This document shows positions 28,142 through 42,032 of a stretch of 64,000 nucleotides of DNA, one piece after another. The translations under genes were made by a program, and so were the position numbers. The first letter of the stretch is position 1; each line of letters opens with the position of its first letter. The DNA lies in NCBI GenBank assembly GCA_902579925.1, contig CACHIS010000001.1:1-64000 (forward strand), given 5' to 3'. The stretch is from an uncultured Pelagibacteraceae bacterium (GTDB lineage Bacteria > Pseudomonadota > Alphaproteobacteria > Pelagibacterales > Pelagibacteraceae). The notes beneath the pieces are model-generated. The model searched no databases, was not told the origin of the DNA, and saw nothing but the letters and a program-made list of their open reading frames with translations.

Positions 28142-29034
28142 TCTCTACCAAAGTCAGGTTTGTTTACATCCTGTTTTAATTTAATAATTTTAGACCTAAC
28201 TTTTTTAGTCTGTGATAATTTTTTTAAAATTGATTTATTATTTTTAGAATTTATATCTTTTTTGAAAGATTTTAAGTTGTTGATAAATAAGTCTATCGCT
28301 TTTGTTACATTAACTTTGTTATCAAAAAAAATATCTCTCCACATAATTTCATTTGAAGCAGCTATTCTTGAGAAGTCTCTCAAACCCCCAGCACTGTATT
28401 TAATAAGCCCAAATTTGAGTATTTTTTCAAAATCTTGAGCAGATTTAACCAAATTGTAGGCAATTAAATGTGGTAAATGACTTGTGATTGAAAAAACTTT
28501 GTCATGTTTTTCAGAATTCATAATAACAGTTTTTGAGCCCATCTTTTTCCAAAAAGAAATTAAAAATTTTAAATTCTTTGAACTTGTTTTTTTATCCTTA
28601 ATTAATACACACCATTTATCCTCAAACATATCAGCTTTTCCAAATTCTGGTCCACTCACCTCTGATCCAGCAATAGGGTGACTCCTTATCCAATTTATAC
28701 CACGCTTCAAAAATTTTTTAATAATTTTTGATGACTCTATTTTTGAAGATCCAACATCAGTAATCAGTGTCTTTGGCAAAATAGTTTTATTAATTTTAAG
28801 AATGAGTTCTTTATATTCACTCGTTGATGTACAAACAATCACTAGGTTTGAATTTGACAAACCATCTTTAAGTGACTTAACAATTGTTCCAGGTAATCTA
28901 AGACTTTTTATTTTAGCAATATTAGATTTTGATTTTTCATAAATAAATATTTTTTTCGCTATTTTTTTTTTTGAAATCTTTCTTACTAGAGAAGAGCCTA
29001 ATAATCCACAGCCTATAATTAATACATTTCTCAT
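28138..29034 (-). CDS. tyrA: Prephenate (arogenate) dehydrogenase, TyrA
   Basis: NAD(P)-dependent step of tyrosine synthesis. A Rossmann site GCGLLGSSLVRKI opens the protein; VGSSKIES, IRSHPIAGSEVSGPEFGKADMF and the helical SITSHLPHLIAYNL are the standard TyrA blocks containing the catalytic histidine. 298 residues is normal for alphaproteobacterial cyclohexadienyl dehydrogenases. It overlaps hisC by 4 bases and, tail to tail, the NlpC/P60 gene by 4 bases. Confidence 0.94.
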   Translation of the reverse strand: MRNVLIIGCGLLGSSLVRKISKKKIAKKIFIYEKSKSNIAKIKSLRLPGTIVKSLKDGLSNSNLVIVCTSTSEYKELILKINKTILPKTLITDVGSSKIESSKIIKKFLKRGINWIRSHPIAGSEVSGPEFGKADMFEDKWCVLIKDKKTSSKNLKFLISFWKKMGSKTVIMNSEKHDKVFSITSHLPHLIAYNLVKSAQDFEKILKFGLIKYSAGGLRDFSRIAASNEIMWRDIFFDNKVNVTKAIDLFINNLKSFKKDINSKNNKSILKKLSQTKKVRSKIIKLKQDVNKPDFGRD

Positions 29035-30116
29035 TTTCTAAATATATTTTGAGTTGTTTTGATAAATTTTATATTTTCCTCTTTTGACCCAATCGTTAAT
29101 CGTAACATATTTTTTATTTTATAACCTTCTTCAGTAGATCTTAAAATAATTCCCTTTTTTTTTAATTTTTCATAAAAATTATTAGCTCTCAGTTTGCATT
29201 TATTAAAATTCAATAATAAAAAGTTAGCAGAAACTTTATTTGAGGTAATATCATAATTGCTCAAAAAATTTTTCAGTTTTGTTGCATAAAAATAATTATG
29301 TTTTACTGAACGTGAAATAAATTTTTTATCCTTAAGTGACTCAATAGCTGCCTTTTGAGCTACTTCATTAACATTGAATGGAGGTTTAATAATATTCAAA
29401 GCATCGATAATTTTTTTTGAACCATATCCCCAACCAATTCTTAGGGATGATAGTCCGTAGATTTTTGAGAATGTCCTTAATATAAAAACGTTCTGCTTAT
29501 TTTTGAATAAATCTAAACCAGATTTATAGTCTCTATTTTGCATGTACTCTGCATAAGCATCATCTACAACAAGTAAGATATTTTTTCTTAATCTTTTTCT
29601 TAAATCAATTAATTCAAAATTATTCAAGTAAGTACCAGTTGGATTGTTTGGATTAGCAATAAATACAATTTTAGTTTTATTGCTTACTTTTTTAATTATT
29701 TCAGAGACAGAAACTTTAAAATTTTTTTCTTTAGCAAAAACAACTTTTGCTCCAACTATTTTTGCATATATTCTGTACATTAAAAAACTAAATTGAGGAA
29801 GAATTACTTCATCTTTTGGTTTAAGGAAAAGTTGGCATAACATTTGAATAACTTCGTCTGAACCAGCTCCACAAATTATTTTTTCTTTGTCACAACTAAA
29901 TCTTTTCGAGATCTGGCTTCGTAATTTTTGAGACTTTCCATCAGGATATCTGAAAAGACTTAATTTTTTATTTGATATTGCCTTCTTGGCCCTGACGCTT
30001 ACTCCTAGAGCTGATTCATTTGCTGAAAGTTTAATGATTTTATTGAAACTCTTAATAGTTGATTTACCAGGTTGATAAGCCTCAATATTAAATTTTTTAA
30101 ATTTTATAGTTGTCAT
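29031..30116 (-). CDS. hisC: Histidinol-phosphate/aromatic aminotransferase
   Basis: PLP aminotransferase family I, 361 residues, working in histidine synthesis and probably also in tyrosine/phenylalanine transamination, as its place beside tyrA suggests. Motifs: LSANESALGVS at the substrate N-terminus, IANPNNPTGTYL, VVDDAYAEYM, and the PLP lysine in TFSKIYGLSSLRIGWGYG. It is divergent from metX; the hisC-tyrA / metX-metW neighbourhood is common in alphaproteobacteria. Confidence 0.93.
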   Translation of the reverse strand: MTTIKFKKFNIEAYQPGKSTIKSFNKIIKLSANESALGVSVRAKKAISNKKLSLFRYPDGKSQKLRSQISKRFSCDKEKIICGAGSDEVIQMLCQLFLKPKDEVILPQFSFLMYRIYAKIVGAKVVFAKEKNFKVSVSEIIKKVSNKTKIVFIANPNNPTGTYLNNFELIDLRKRLRKNILLVVDDAYAEYMQNRDYKSGLDLFKNKQNVFILRTFSKIYGLSSLRIGWGYGSKKIIDALNIIKPPFNVNEVAQKAAIESLKDKKFISRSVKHNYFYATKLKNFLSNYDITSNKVSANFLLLNFNKCKLRANNFYEKLKKKGIILRSTEEGYKIKNMLRLTIGSKEENIKFIKTTQNIFRK

Positions 30117-30188
30117 CTTTTAAATTTTAGCCTCTTTATAAATAAAATAACAATTTTTCATATACAATTAGTTCAAATATTTTAAAAA

Positions 30189-30217
30189 TTGACATACTAA
30201 ATAACATCTTGTACAAA
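30189..30217 (+). promoter_or_regulatory. Sigma-70-type promoter of the metX transcript
   Basis: A perfect -35 TTGACA at 30189-30194 and a -10-like TACAAA at 30212-30217 are 17 bases apart. Transcription would start near 30224, exactly where the SAM-II aptamer begins. This is the best promoter in the window. Confidence 0.6.
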
Positions 30218-30223
30218 ATTTAT

Positions 30224-30274
30224 GCGCTGATTTACCTGAATTGCGAGCGCTTTAAAAAAACCGCTAAAAAAGTT
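30224..30274 (+). ncRNA. SAM-II riboswitch upstream of metX
   Basis: S-adenosylmethionine sensor expected to shut down homoserine acylation when SAM is high. A perfect P1 stem pairs GCGCT (30224-30228) with AGCGC (30246-30250); the conserved GATTTA (30229-30234), the CC/TTGC loop and GCTAAAAA (30263-30270) align by eye with the SAM-II consensus known from metX leaders. The 3' strand ends AAAAAAGTT where I recall AAAAAGGG, so the pseudoknot would be shorter than usual. The start codon is 36 bases further on, so the mechanism (translation or termination via the A7C/GT7 hairpin at 30254-30279) is open. Confidence 0.85.
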
Positions 30275-30310
30275 TTTTTTCTCACAATTCAATAATTAGC
30301 ATTAATAATT

Positions 30311-31433
30311 ATGAATATTATAGAGAATACAAAAACGCTTATTATTAAAAAACCATTTAAACTTGATTGTGGTAAAACCATTAATAATTTTCCACTGGCA
30401 TATGAAACTTATGGCTCACTTAATAAAAATAAAGATAATGCAATTCTTGTTTTTCATGCGCTTACTGGTGATCAATTTGTTACGGGTATAAATCCTGTCA
30501 CAAAAAAAGATGGTTGGTGGTCTTACGCAGTAGGTCCTAACAAATCAATAGATACAAATAAATATTTTGTTATTTGTGCAAATGTTATAGGTGGTTGCAT
30601 GGGATCGTTTGGTCCGAGTCACAAAAATCCTGAAACAAACAAAATTTATGGAACAGATTTTCCTGTTATTACAATTAATGACATGGTTAATGCACAAATA
30701 AGTTTGTTAGATCATTTTAAAATCGAAAAACTTTTTTCAGTTGTTGGTGGATCAATGGGGGGGGATGCAAGTTTTACAATTTATTAGTAATTATCCAGAT
30801 AAAGCTAGAACAGTAGTACCAATCGCATGTACATCTAGTCATTCTGCTCAAAATATTGCTTTCAATGAGTTAGGTAGACAAGCGATAGCATCAGATCATA
30901 ACTGGTCTGAGGGAAAATATTTATCTAATAATACTCTTCCTGATAAAGGATTGTCAGTAGCAAGAATGGCTGCCCATATTACTTACTTATCAAAAAAGGG
31001 CTTGCAAGAAAAATTTGGGAGAAAACTTCAAGAGAGAGATGCTCTTAAATTTGGATTTGATGCAGATTTTCAGATAGAAAGTTATTTAAGATATCAAGGA
31101 TCAGTATTTGTAGATCGTTTTGACGCAAATAGTTATCTTTATATCACTAGAGCAATGGATTATTTTGATTTAGTTAAACAATTTGATGGTAATTTGTCTA
31201 ATGCATTTAAAAAAACTAAGGCTAAGTTCTTTATAATATCTTTCACTTCAGACTGGCTATATCCAACTCAGGAAAATAAAGATATAGTTATTGCTCTTAA
31301 TGCAATTGGTGCCGATGTTGGATTTGTTGAAATAAAATCTGACAAAGGGCATGACTCTTTTTTATTAGATGTTCCAGATTTTTTGAAAACTCTAAAAAAT
31401 TTTTTAGATAAATCTTATTTAGAAAGAAAATAG
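30311..31433 (+). pseudogene. metX: Homoserine O-acetyltransferase, split by a G-run frameshift
   Basis: Acylates homoserine, the first committed methionine step. The two halves read in different frames: an N-terminal part (30311-30787) with [23 protein letters not shown] and VVGGSMGG, and a C-terminal part read from about 30741 with [22 protein letters not shown] and the KGHDSFLLD histidine. They join at an eight-G run (30757-30764) just after nucleophile Ser148; removing one G restores a 373-residue MetX, near the family length. All catalytic residues are otherwise kept, so a sequencing error, a recent mutation or a variable tract are all possible. It overlaps metW by one base. Confidence 0.9.
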
Positions 31434-32029
31434 TGAAAACAGAATATAAAATTATAGTCGATATAATAGAGGAAAATGCAAGAGTTTTAGACGTTGGTTG
31501 TGATGATGGGACATTAATGGAGTCATTAAAAAATGATAAAAACATTGACGCCAGAGGGATTGAGATTTCGAAAGATAAAGTTCAAACTTGTGTATCAAAA
31601 GGGTTAACTGTAATTGAAGGAAATGCAGAATTTGATTTAAAACAATTTCCAAATGACTCTTTTGATTATGTTGTCCTGGGTCAAACTTTACAAGCTTTTG
31701 TTAACCCTGAAATTGTTATACGAGAACTACTAAGAGTTGGAAAGAAAGCTATTGTAACAATTCCAAATTTTGGTCATTGGAAAGTAAGACTGAATTTACT
31801 TTTTAAAGGAACTATGCCTATCACAGAGTCATTGCCAAATGATTGGTATAATACTCCAAATATTCATATGTGTACGATTAAAGATTTTGTTAAATTCTCA
31901 AAAGTTATAGGCTTTAAAATCTTCAAATCTTTGGCACTGACTAATAAAAATATATCAAATATTAATAATTATAATTTATTTTACAAAAATTTATTTGCAG
32001 AATTAGGTATATTCTTAATTGAAAAATAA
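31433..32029 (+). CDS. metW: Methionine biosynthesis protein MetW
   Basis: Methyltransferase-fold protein paired with MetX in many proteobacteria and needed for MetX activity in some. It has a SAM-binding-like RVLDVGCDDGTLMESL, ARGIEISKDKVQTCVSKGL and the MetW-typical DYVVLGQTLQAFVNP and RVGKKAIVTIPNFGHWKVR. 198 residues. The start is GTG at 31433, overlapping the last base of the metX stop, so its translation is coupled to reading through metX; the metX frameshift could therefore lower MetW too. Confidence 0.93.
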   Translation: MKTEYKIIVDIIEENARVLDVGCDDGTLMESLKNDKNIDARGIEISKDKVQTCVSKGLTVIEGNAEFDLKQFPNDSFDYVVLGQTLQAFVNPEIVIRELLRVGKKAIVTIPNFGHWKVRLNLLFKGTMPITESLPNDWYNTPNIHMCTIKDFVKFSKVIGFKIFKSLALTNKNISNINNYNLFYKNLFAELGIFLIEK

Positions 32030-32030
32030 T

Positions 32031-32750
32031 ATGAGAGTTGAGATAATTAGGTGTTTACAGGACAATTATAGTTACTTGTTAATCAATGATATTAAAAATA
32101 TTGCATGTATTGTTGATCCTAGCGAAGCGGCTCCCATTATCAAATATATAGAGAGTAATAATATTAAATTGAAATATGTTCTTAATACCCATCATCATTA
32201 TGATCATGTAGGTGGGAATTTGGAATTAAAAAAAAGGTATAATTGTAAAATAGTGGGGTTTAAAGAGGATAAAAATCGTATACCAGAAATTGATATACTT
32301 GTTGAGGATAATCAAAAATGGAAAGGTGATAATTTTGAGGCAAAAATTTATCACACTCCAGGTCATACAAGTGGGCATATTGCTTTTCATTTTTTTAAGG
32401 AAAAAAAAATTTTTACTGGAGATACCTTATTTTCTTTAGGATGTGGTAGAATTTTTGAGGGAACTTACGAGCAAATGTTTAATTCATTAAAAAAAATAAA
32501 AAAACTCCCAAAAGATACACAGATCTATTGTGGTCATGAATATACATTACAAAATTCTAAATTTTGCGAGTCAAAGGATCCTGATAATTTAAATTTAAAG
32601 ATTAAAATTGCAAAAATTAAAGAAAATATAAGAAATGGTCGGCCCACTATTCCTTCCATTTTATCTGATGAAATAGAATGCAATATATTTCTTAAAGCAA
32701 AGGATGTTGAAAGTTTTTCAAAATTAAGAGATTTAAAGGATAATTTTTGA
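32031..32750 (+). CDS. gloB: Hydroxyacylglutathione hydrolase (glyoxalase II)
   Basis: Hydrolyses S-lactoylglutathione to lactate, the second methylglyoxal detoxification step. The metallo-beta-lactamase motif NTHHHYDHVGG, YHTPGHTSGH, FTGDTLFSLGCGRIFEG and YCGHEYTLQN are the glyoxalase II blocks for the two metals and the glutathione site. 239 residues from the ATG at 32031, one base after the metW stop; a TTG 12 bases earlier is also in frame but less likely. Confidence 0.93.
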   Translation: MRVEIIRCLQDNYSYLLINDIKNIACIVDPSEAAPIIKYIESNNIKLKYVLNTHHHYDHVGGNLELKKRYNCKIVGFKEDKNRIPEIDILVEDNQKWKGDNFEAKIYHTPGHTSGHIAFHFFKEKKIFTGDTLFSLGCGRIFEGTYEQMFNSLKKIKKLPKDTQIYCGHEYTLQNSKFCESKDPDNLNLKIKIAKIKENIRNGRPTIPSILSDEIECNIFLKAKDVESFSKLRDLKDNF

Positions 32751-32760
32751 TTTATAAAAC

Positions 32761-32788
32761 TTGACTATAAGTTTGCTAAGACTATATT
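32761..32788 (+). promoter_or_regulatory. Promoter of the rplU-rpmA operon
   Basis: TTGACT (32761-32766) and TATATT (32783-32788), 16 bases apart, lie about 26 bases before the rplU ATG. This leaves a very short leader, so no room for a structured regulator. Confidence 0.5.
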
Positions 32789-32814
32789 GCCCTAACAAAT
32801 TTTAGAGTATTTAT

Positions 32815-33213
32815 ATGTCATTCGCAGTAATAAAAACAGGTGGTAAGCAATATAAAGTCAAGTCTGGAGAGATTTTGAAAATAGAGAAATTAGCAGATTC
32901 TAAAGCTAGTTCGAAGATAGAATTTAATGAAATTTTAGCTTATGGAGACGATAGCAAAATAGAAGTCGGAGCCCCGATGATAAATGGTGCAAAAGTAGAA
33001 GCTGACTTAATTAAAAATAGTAAGAATAAAACTGTCTTAATTTTCAAAAAAAGAAGAAGACATAATTCAAGAAGAAAAAATGGACATAGACAGGAGTATT
33101 CTATGATTAGAATAAATAAAATTTTTTCGAAAGATGGTAAAATTCTTTCAGAGGCTGAAAAAATTTCTAAGGTAACAAAAAAGACAGAAGCAAAAAAAGA
33201 GGCTAGCAAATAA
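32815..33213 (+). CDS. rplU: Large-subunit ribosomal protein bL21, extended tail
   Basis: 50S subunit protein. The core is standard: FAVIKTGGKQYKVKSGE, LAYGDDSKIEVGAPMINGA and FKKRRRHNSRRKNGHRQEYSMIRI with the RNA-binding basic loop. Beyond about residue 105 there is an extra lysine/alanine/glutamate-rich tail ending KTEAKKEASK, giving 132 residues compared with about 103 in E. coli; extended L21 tails occur in other alphaproteobacteria. Paired with rpmA 13 bases downstream. Confidence 0.95.
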   Translation: MSFAVIKTGGKQYKVKSGEILKIEKLADSKASSKIEFNEILAYGDDSKIEVGAPMINGAKVEADLIKNSKNKTVLIFKKRRRHNSRRKNGHRQEYSMIRINKIFSKDGKILSEAEKISKVTKKTEAKKEASK

Positions 33214-33226
33214 CTAGAAAATAATT

Positions 33227-33481
33227 ATGGCAACAAAAAAAGCAGGGGGGTCATCTAGAAATGGACGTGATAGTGCTGGCAGAAGACTTGGTGTCAAAAA
33301 ATATGGAGGACAATCTGTTATACCTGGAAACATTATTGTAAGACAGAGGGGCACAAAAATATTTCCTGGAGAAAATGTAGGGATGGGCAAAGATCATTCA
33401 ATTTTTTCAGTTATTAAAGGTAAAGTAGTCTTCAAAAAAACAAAATCAGATAGAACTTTTGTTTCAGTAAAACCCAATTAA
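33227..33481 (+). CDS. rpmA: Large-subunit ribosomal protein bL27
   Basis: 50S protein whose N-terminus reaches the peptidyl-transferase centre. It starts [20 protein letters not shown], followed by [11 protein letters not shown], the family signature, and is 84 residues, the normal size. No Firmicutes-type cleaved N-terminal extension is present. It is in the conserved rplU-rpmA-obg order. Confidence 0.97.
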   Translation: MATKKAGGSSRNGRDSAGRRLGVKKYGGQSVIPGNIIVRQRGTKIFPGENVGMGKDHSIFSVIKGKVVFKKTKSDRTFVSVKPN

Positions 33482-33484
33482 TAG

Positions 33485-35587
<2,103 letters not shown>

Positions 35588-35588
<1 letters not shown>

Positions 35589-36838
35589 TGAGGGAGATAT
35601 TAATTAGTATTGGAAAACGATCAAGGTTAGCATTTGATAAACAAATAAATACTAATAAAAAAAATAAAGTTTTAAATAAATACGTCAAATTAATTGAGAA
35701 AAATAAAAACCTAATTCTTAAAGAAAATAAAAAAGATATAAATCAAGCTATTAAGAAAAAGCTAAGAGACAACTTGATAAATCGACTAATTTTAAATGAA
35801 AAAAAAATTTCAAATATTATAAATTCAATTAAAAAAATAATTAAGTTAAAGGACCCAACTAATAACGTTATTGAAAAATGGAAAAGACCTAATGGACTAG
35901 TATTTACAAAAATTTCAATTCCAATTGGAGTTATAGGAGTAATTTATGAAAGTAGACCAAACGTAACCTCGGACGTTGCGTCATTGTGTTTTAAATCTGG
36001 AAATCCAGTTATTTTGAAAGGTGGTACTGAGGCTTTTTATTCTAATAAAATTTTATCAAATTTATTTAGAAAAGCATTAAAGATTAATAAAGTTGATCAA
36101 AATTTTGTTCAATTCATTGATATAAAAAATAGGAAAGTAGTTGATTTTTTACTAACTAAAATGATTAATTTTATTGATGTAATCATACCAAGGGGCGGAA
36201 AAAATTTAGTTAAAAAAGTACAAAACATTTCTAAAATTCCAACCATTGGTCACTTAGAAGGGGTTTGTCATTCGTATGTCGACAAAGATGCTGACCCCAA
36301 TATTGCTAGCAAATTAATAATAAATGCAAAATTAAGAAATACGGCAATTTGTGGTGCAACTGAAACAATTTTACTCCATGAATTTATAATTGAAAAGTTT
36401 GGAATTAATATATTAAAAAAATTAGAGGAAAAAGGCTGTAAGATAATCGGAGATAATAAAATAAGAAAGATTTATAACGGTAAAATCAAAAAAGCCTCAA
36501 TCAAGGATTGGTCAAAGGAATATTTATCTCCTACTGTTTCAGTGAAATCCGTCAAAGACTTGCAAGACGCTATTTGTCATATTAACAAATATGGAACTAT
36601 GCATACTGATTGTATCATTACTAAAAACAAAAAATCTGCAAAAAAATTTTTAAAGGAGGTTAAAAGTTCAATAGCAATGCACAATACATCTACACAATTT
36701 GCAGATGGTGGAGAATTCGGATTTGGTGGCGAGGTTGGTATTTCAACAAATGTTCTTCCTCCGAGGGGACCTGTTGGACTAAGACAATTAATTTCTTACA
36801 AATATCAAGTAACAAGTGATGGTAAGATCAGGAATTAA
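35588..36838 (+). CDS. proA: Gamma-glutamyl phosphate reductase
   Basis: Second step of proline synthesis, reducing glutamyl-5-phosphate to the semialdehyde with NADPH. Typical blocks are IGVIGVIYESRPNVTSDVA, CFKSGNPVILKGG, the catalytic cysteine in LRNTAICGATETIL, and HNTSTQFADGGEFGFGGEVGIST. 416 residues is standard. Translationally coupled to proB, it completes the ATP- and NADPH-dependent part of the pathway; proC is not in the window. Confidence 0.97.
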
Positions 36839-37361
36839 ATTGATCAAAAAAAAAAATAAAGTTGGTATCCTAGGTGGGTCTTTTGATCCTGCACACAAAG
36901 GTCACCTTACAATCTCCAAAGAGGCTATTAAAAGATTTGATTTACAAAATGTTATTTGGGCAATAACTAAAAAAAATCCTTTTAAAAAAAAAACACATGC
37001 AAGCTTAAATAATAGAATTAGATATTGTAAAAAAATTATAGGATCTAATAAATTTATTAAAGTAAAATTTTACGAAGATACCATTAATTCAAATAGAACG
37101 TTTGATTTAGTAAATCATATTTTAAAGAATAAAAAAAATAAAATTTATTTCATAATGGGGGCTGATAATTTAATAAAATTTCATAAATGGTATAAGTGGA
37201 AATCAATTTCACAAAAATGTAGAATAATAGTTTTCGACAGGCATGGTTATAAAAAAAAATCTTTAGATTCAACATCATATAAAAGATTAAATGAAGAAAA
37301 TTTGAAATTTATAGAATTTAAAAAGGTCAATATTTCTTCTTCTCAATTAAGAAAAATTTGA
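36819..37361 (+). CDS. nadD: Nicotinate-nucleotide adenylyltransferase
   Basis: Adenylates nicotinate mononucleotide on the way to NAD. The nucleotidyltransferase signature GILGGSFDPAHKGHL is near the N-terminus; IYFIMGADNLIKFHKWYKW and the C-terminal ISSSQLRK are the family's remaining blocks. The start is uncertain: GTG 36816 and ATG 36819 lie inside proA, and TTG 36840 is just after its stop; I give the ATG, for about 180 residues. Family members are normally 190-210, so it is compact. Confidence 0.9.
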   Translation: MVRSGIKLIKKKNKVGILGGSFDPAHKGHLTISKEAIKRFDLQNVIWAITKKNPFKKKTHASLNNRIRYCKKIIGSNKFIKVKFYEDTINSNRTFDLVNHILKNKKNKIYFIMGADNLIKFHKWYKWKSISQKCRIIVFDRHGYKKKSLDSTSYKRLNEENLKFIEFKKVNISSSQLRKI

Positions 37362-37378
37362 TATGCTAAATACGATTA

Positions 37379-37729
37379 ATGGATAAAACTTTAGATTTAA
37401 AAAAAGTCATAATTAAAACTTTAGATTTAAATAAAGCCCTAGACATTGTCAGTATTGATCTTAAAGACAAAAGTTCTATGGCAGATTATATGATAATTGC
37501 CAGTGGTACTTCCTCTAGACATATCCAGTCACTTTCAGAACAAGTTTTAAAAAAACTTATAGATTATGGAATGAATGAGTCCAAAATTGAGGGAAAAGAA
37601 AGTAGTGAGTGGAAACTTGTAGATGGAATAGATCTTATAGTTCATATTTTTCATCCTGAAAAAAGGAAATTTTATGAATTGGAAAAAATGTGGTCTGAAT
37701 TTATACCAAAAGAAAAGTTAATAATATGA
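37379..37729 (+). CDS. rsfS: Ribosomal silencing factor RsfS
   Basis: Binds uL14 and blocks subunit joining when nutrients are short. The DUF143 core is clear: DIVSIDLKDKSSMADYMIIASGTSSRH, IEGKESSEWKLVDGIDLIVHIFHPEKRKFYELEKMW. 116 residues is normal. It overlaps ctpA by 4 bases. In many bacteria rlmH follows rsfS directly; it is not here. Confidence 0.95.
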   Translation: MDKTLDLKKVIIKTLDLNKALDIVSIDLKDKSSMADYMIIASGTSSRHIQSLSEQVLKKLIDYGMNESKIEGKESSEWKLVDGIDLIVHIFHPEKRKFYELEKMWSEFIPKEKLII

Positions 37730-38868
37730 AAAAAATTTTTTTTACTTTAAATGCTTTGATTATTTTTAAATTTTTAACTTTAAGCGTTGTTAATTCTACT
37801 GAAAATAATATTTACCAAAAAATAGATTTGTTTGGAGAAGTGTTAGAAAAGATTAATAAAGAGTACGTAGATGAAATAAATCAGTCTGATAGTATGGACT
37901 CAGCCATCAATGGTTTGTTGCAATCACTTGATCCTTACTCGGCATACATGTCCCCAGAAATTTTTAACGAAATGCAAACTGAAACAAGTGGTGAATTTGG
38001 AGGCTTAGGAATAGAGGTAGGTATGGAGTCTGGAGTTGTTAAAGTTATTTCGCCTATTGACGACACACCCGCATCGAAAGCAGGAATTAAGGCAGGGGAT
38101 TTCATTATAAAAATAGACGACACACAAGTTCAAGGTAAATCTCTAAGTGAAGCTGTGGATTTGATGAGAGGGCCTGTTGGTTCGTCCATAAATTTAACAA
38201 TTAGAAGAGTCGGTCAAAAGAAAGCGCTTAAATTTAATATTGTTAGAGAAATCATTGAAATTAAATCTGTTAGAGCTGAATTACTAAAGAAAGATATTGG
38301 ATATATTAGATTAACCTCTTTCAATGAAAATAGTAGTGAACAAATAAGAGACCAAATTAAAAAATTTGAGGATAATCAGAATGTAACCTCATATATACTT
38401 GATCTAAGAAATAATCCCGGTGGCTTGTTATCTCAAGCTATTAGAGTTTCGGATTTTTTTTTAAATAATGGAGAAATAGTTTCGACTAAAGGGAGAAAGT
38501 CCTCTGAAAATAGAAGGTGGTTTGCAAAAAAAGGAGATTTAATTGATGGCAAAACTTTACTCGTCTTAATAAATTATGGATCTGCATCAGCTTCAGAAAT
38601 AGTTGCTGGTGCACTTAAAGACCATAAAAGAGCAATAATAATCGGGGAAAATAGTTATGGAAAAGGTTCGGTGCAGTCAATAATACCACTTAAAAATAAA
38701 GGGGCTATAAGACTAACAGTTGCAAAATATTACTTGCCATCAGGTAAATCTATTTCAGAAGTTGGAGTAAGTCCAGATATTGAAATTAATGAAGATTCAG
38801 ATGAATTTAGAATTAAGACTGAAACTGATAATCAATTAAATTACGCTTTAAAACTTTTAAAAGGCTAA
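37726..38868 (+). CDS. ctpA: Carboxyl-terminal processing protease (S41, CtpA)
   Basis: Periplasmic serine protease trimming proteins at the C-terminus, often acting on wall hydrolases. An N-terminal signal segment (about residues 4-23) is followed by SLDPYSAYMSPE, a PDZ domain (about 85-165, GLGIEVGMESGVVKVISPIDDTPA region) and the catalytic domain with LDLRNNPGG, the serine in NYGSASASEIVAGAL and the lysine in SYGKGSVQ. 380 residues. It is followed without a gap by rppH. Confidence 0.94.
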   Translation: MKKIFFTLNALIIFKFLTLSVVNSTENNIYQKIDLFGEVLEKINKEYVDEINQSDSMDSAINGLLQSLDPYSAYMSPEIFNEMQTETSGEFGGLGIEVGMESGVVKVISPIDDTPASKAGIKAGDFIIKIDDTQVQGKSLSEAVDLMRGPVGSSINLTIRRVGQKKALKFNIVREIIEIKSVRAELLKKDIGYIRLTSFNENSSEQIRDQIKKFEDNQNVTSYILDLRNNPGGLLSQAIRVSDFFLNNGEIVSTKGRKSSENRRWFAKKGDLIDGKTLLVLINYGSASASEIVAGALKDHKRAIIIGENSYGKGSVQSIIPLKNKGAIRLTVAKYYLPSGKSISEVGVSPDIEINEDSDEFRIKTETDNQLNYALKLLKG

Positions 38869-39337
38869 ATGAAAGATGAATACAAAAATTTACCATTGCG
38901 AAATGGTGTAGGTATAATTGTCTTAAATAAAAAAAATAAGATTTTTGTTGCAAGACGAATAGATAATCCAAAAAATTTTTGGCAAATGCCACAAGGGGGC
39001 ATTGATGAAGGTGAAGATAGTCTTTCAGCCGCATATAGAGAATTAGAGGAGGAAACTAGCATAACAAAAGTAGAACTTATAAAAGAACTGGACGGCTTTA
39101 TTACATATGAGCTTCCTGATCATTTGTTAGGAATAATATGGAAAGGTAAGTATAAAGGACAAAAACAGAAATGGTTTCTAATGAAATTCACTGGGGAAGA
39201 TAAAGAAATAAATATTCAAACAAAAAAACCTGAGTTTCTAGAATGGAAATGGGTTGATCTAGAAACTTTAACAGAAGTAGTGGTGGACTTTAAATTTAAT
39301 GTCTACAAAGAACTTAAAGAAAAAATTAAAAATATTA

Positions 39338-39345
<8 letters not shown>
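38869..39345 (+). CDS. rppH: RNA pyrophosphohydrolase RppH
   Basis: Removes pyrophosphate from mRNA 5' ends, starting decay. The N-terminus LPLRNGVGIIVLNKKN and RRIDNPKNFWQMPQGG lead into the Nudix box GGIDEGEDSLSAAYRELEEE, complete with the metal-binding glutamates. 158 residues is the alphaproteobacterial form. The position after ctpA matches other alphaproteobacteria. Its 3' end overlaps the convergent atpC by 8 bases. Confidence 0.94.
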
Positions 39346-42026
<2,681 letters not shown>

Positions 42027-42032
42027 TTTTTA

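Noticed and set aside
30741-31433. Second metX half as an independent gene starting at ATG 30741
   Set aside because: Its first residues before GGMQ have no family match, and the two halves join perfectly at the G run; one frameshifted gene is simpler.
33227-33481. G6 run in rpmA (around 33245) as another frameshift
   Set aside because: The frame is intact through the run and the protein is full length.
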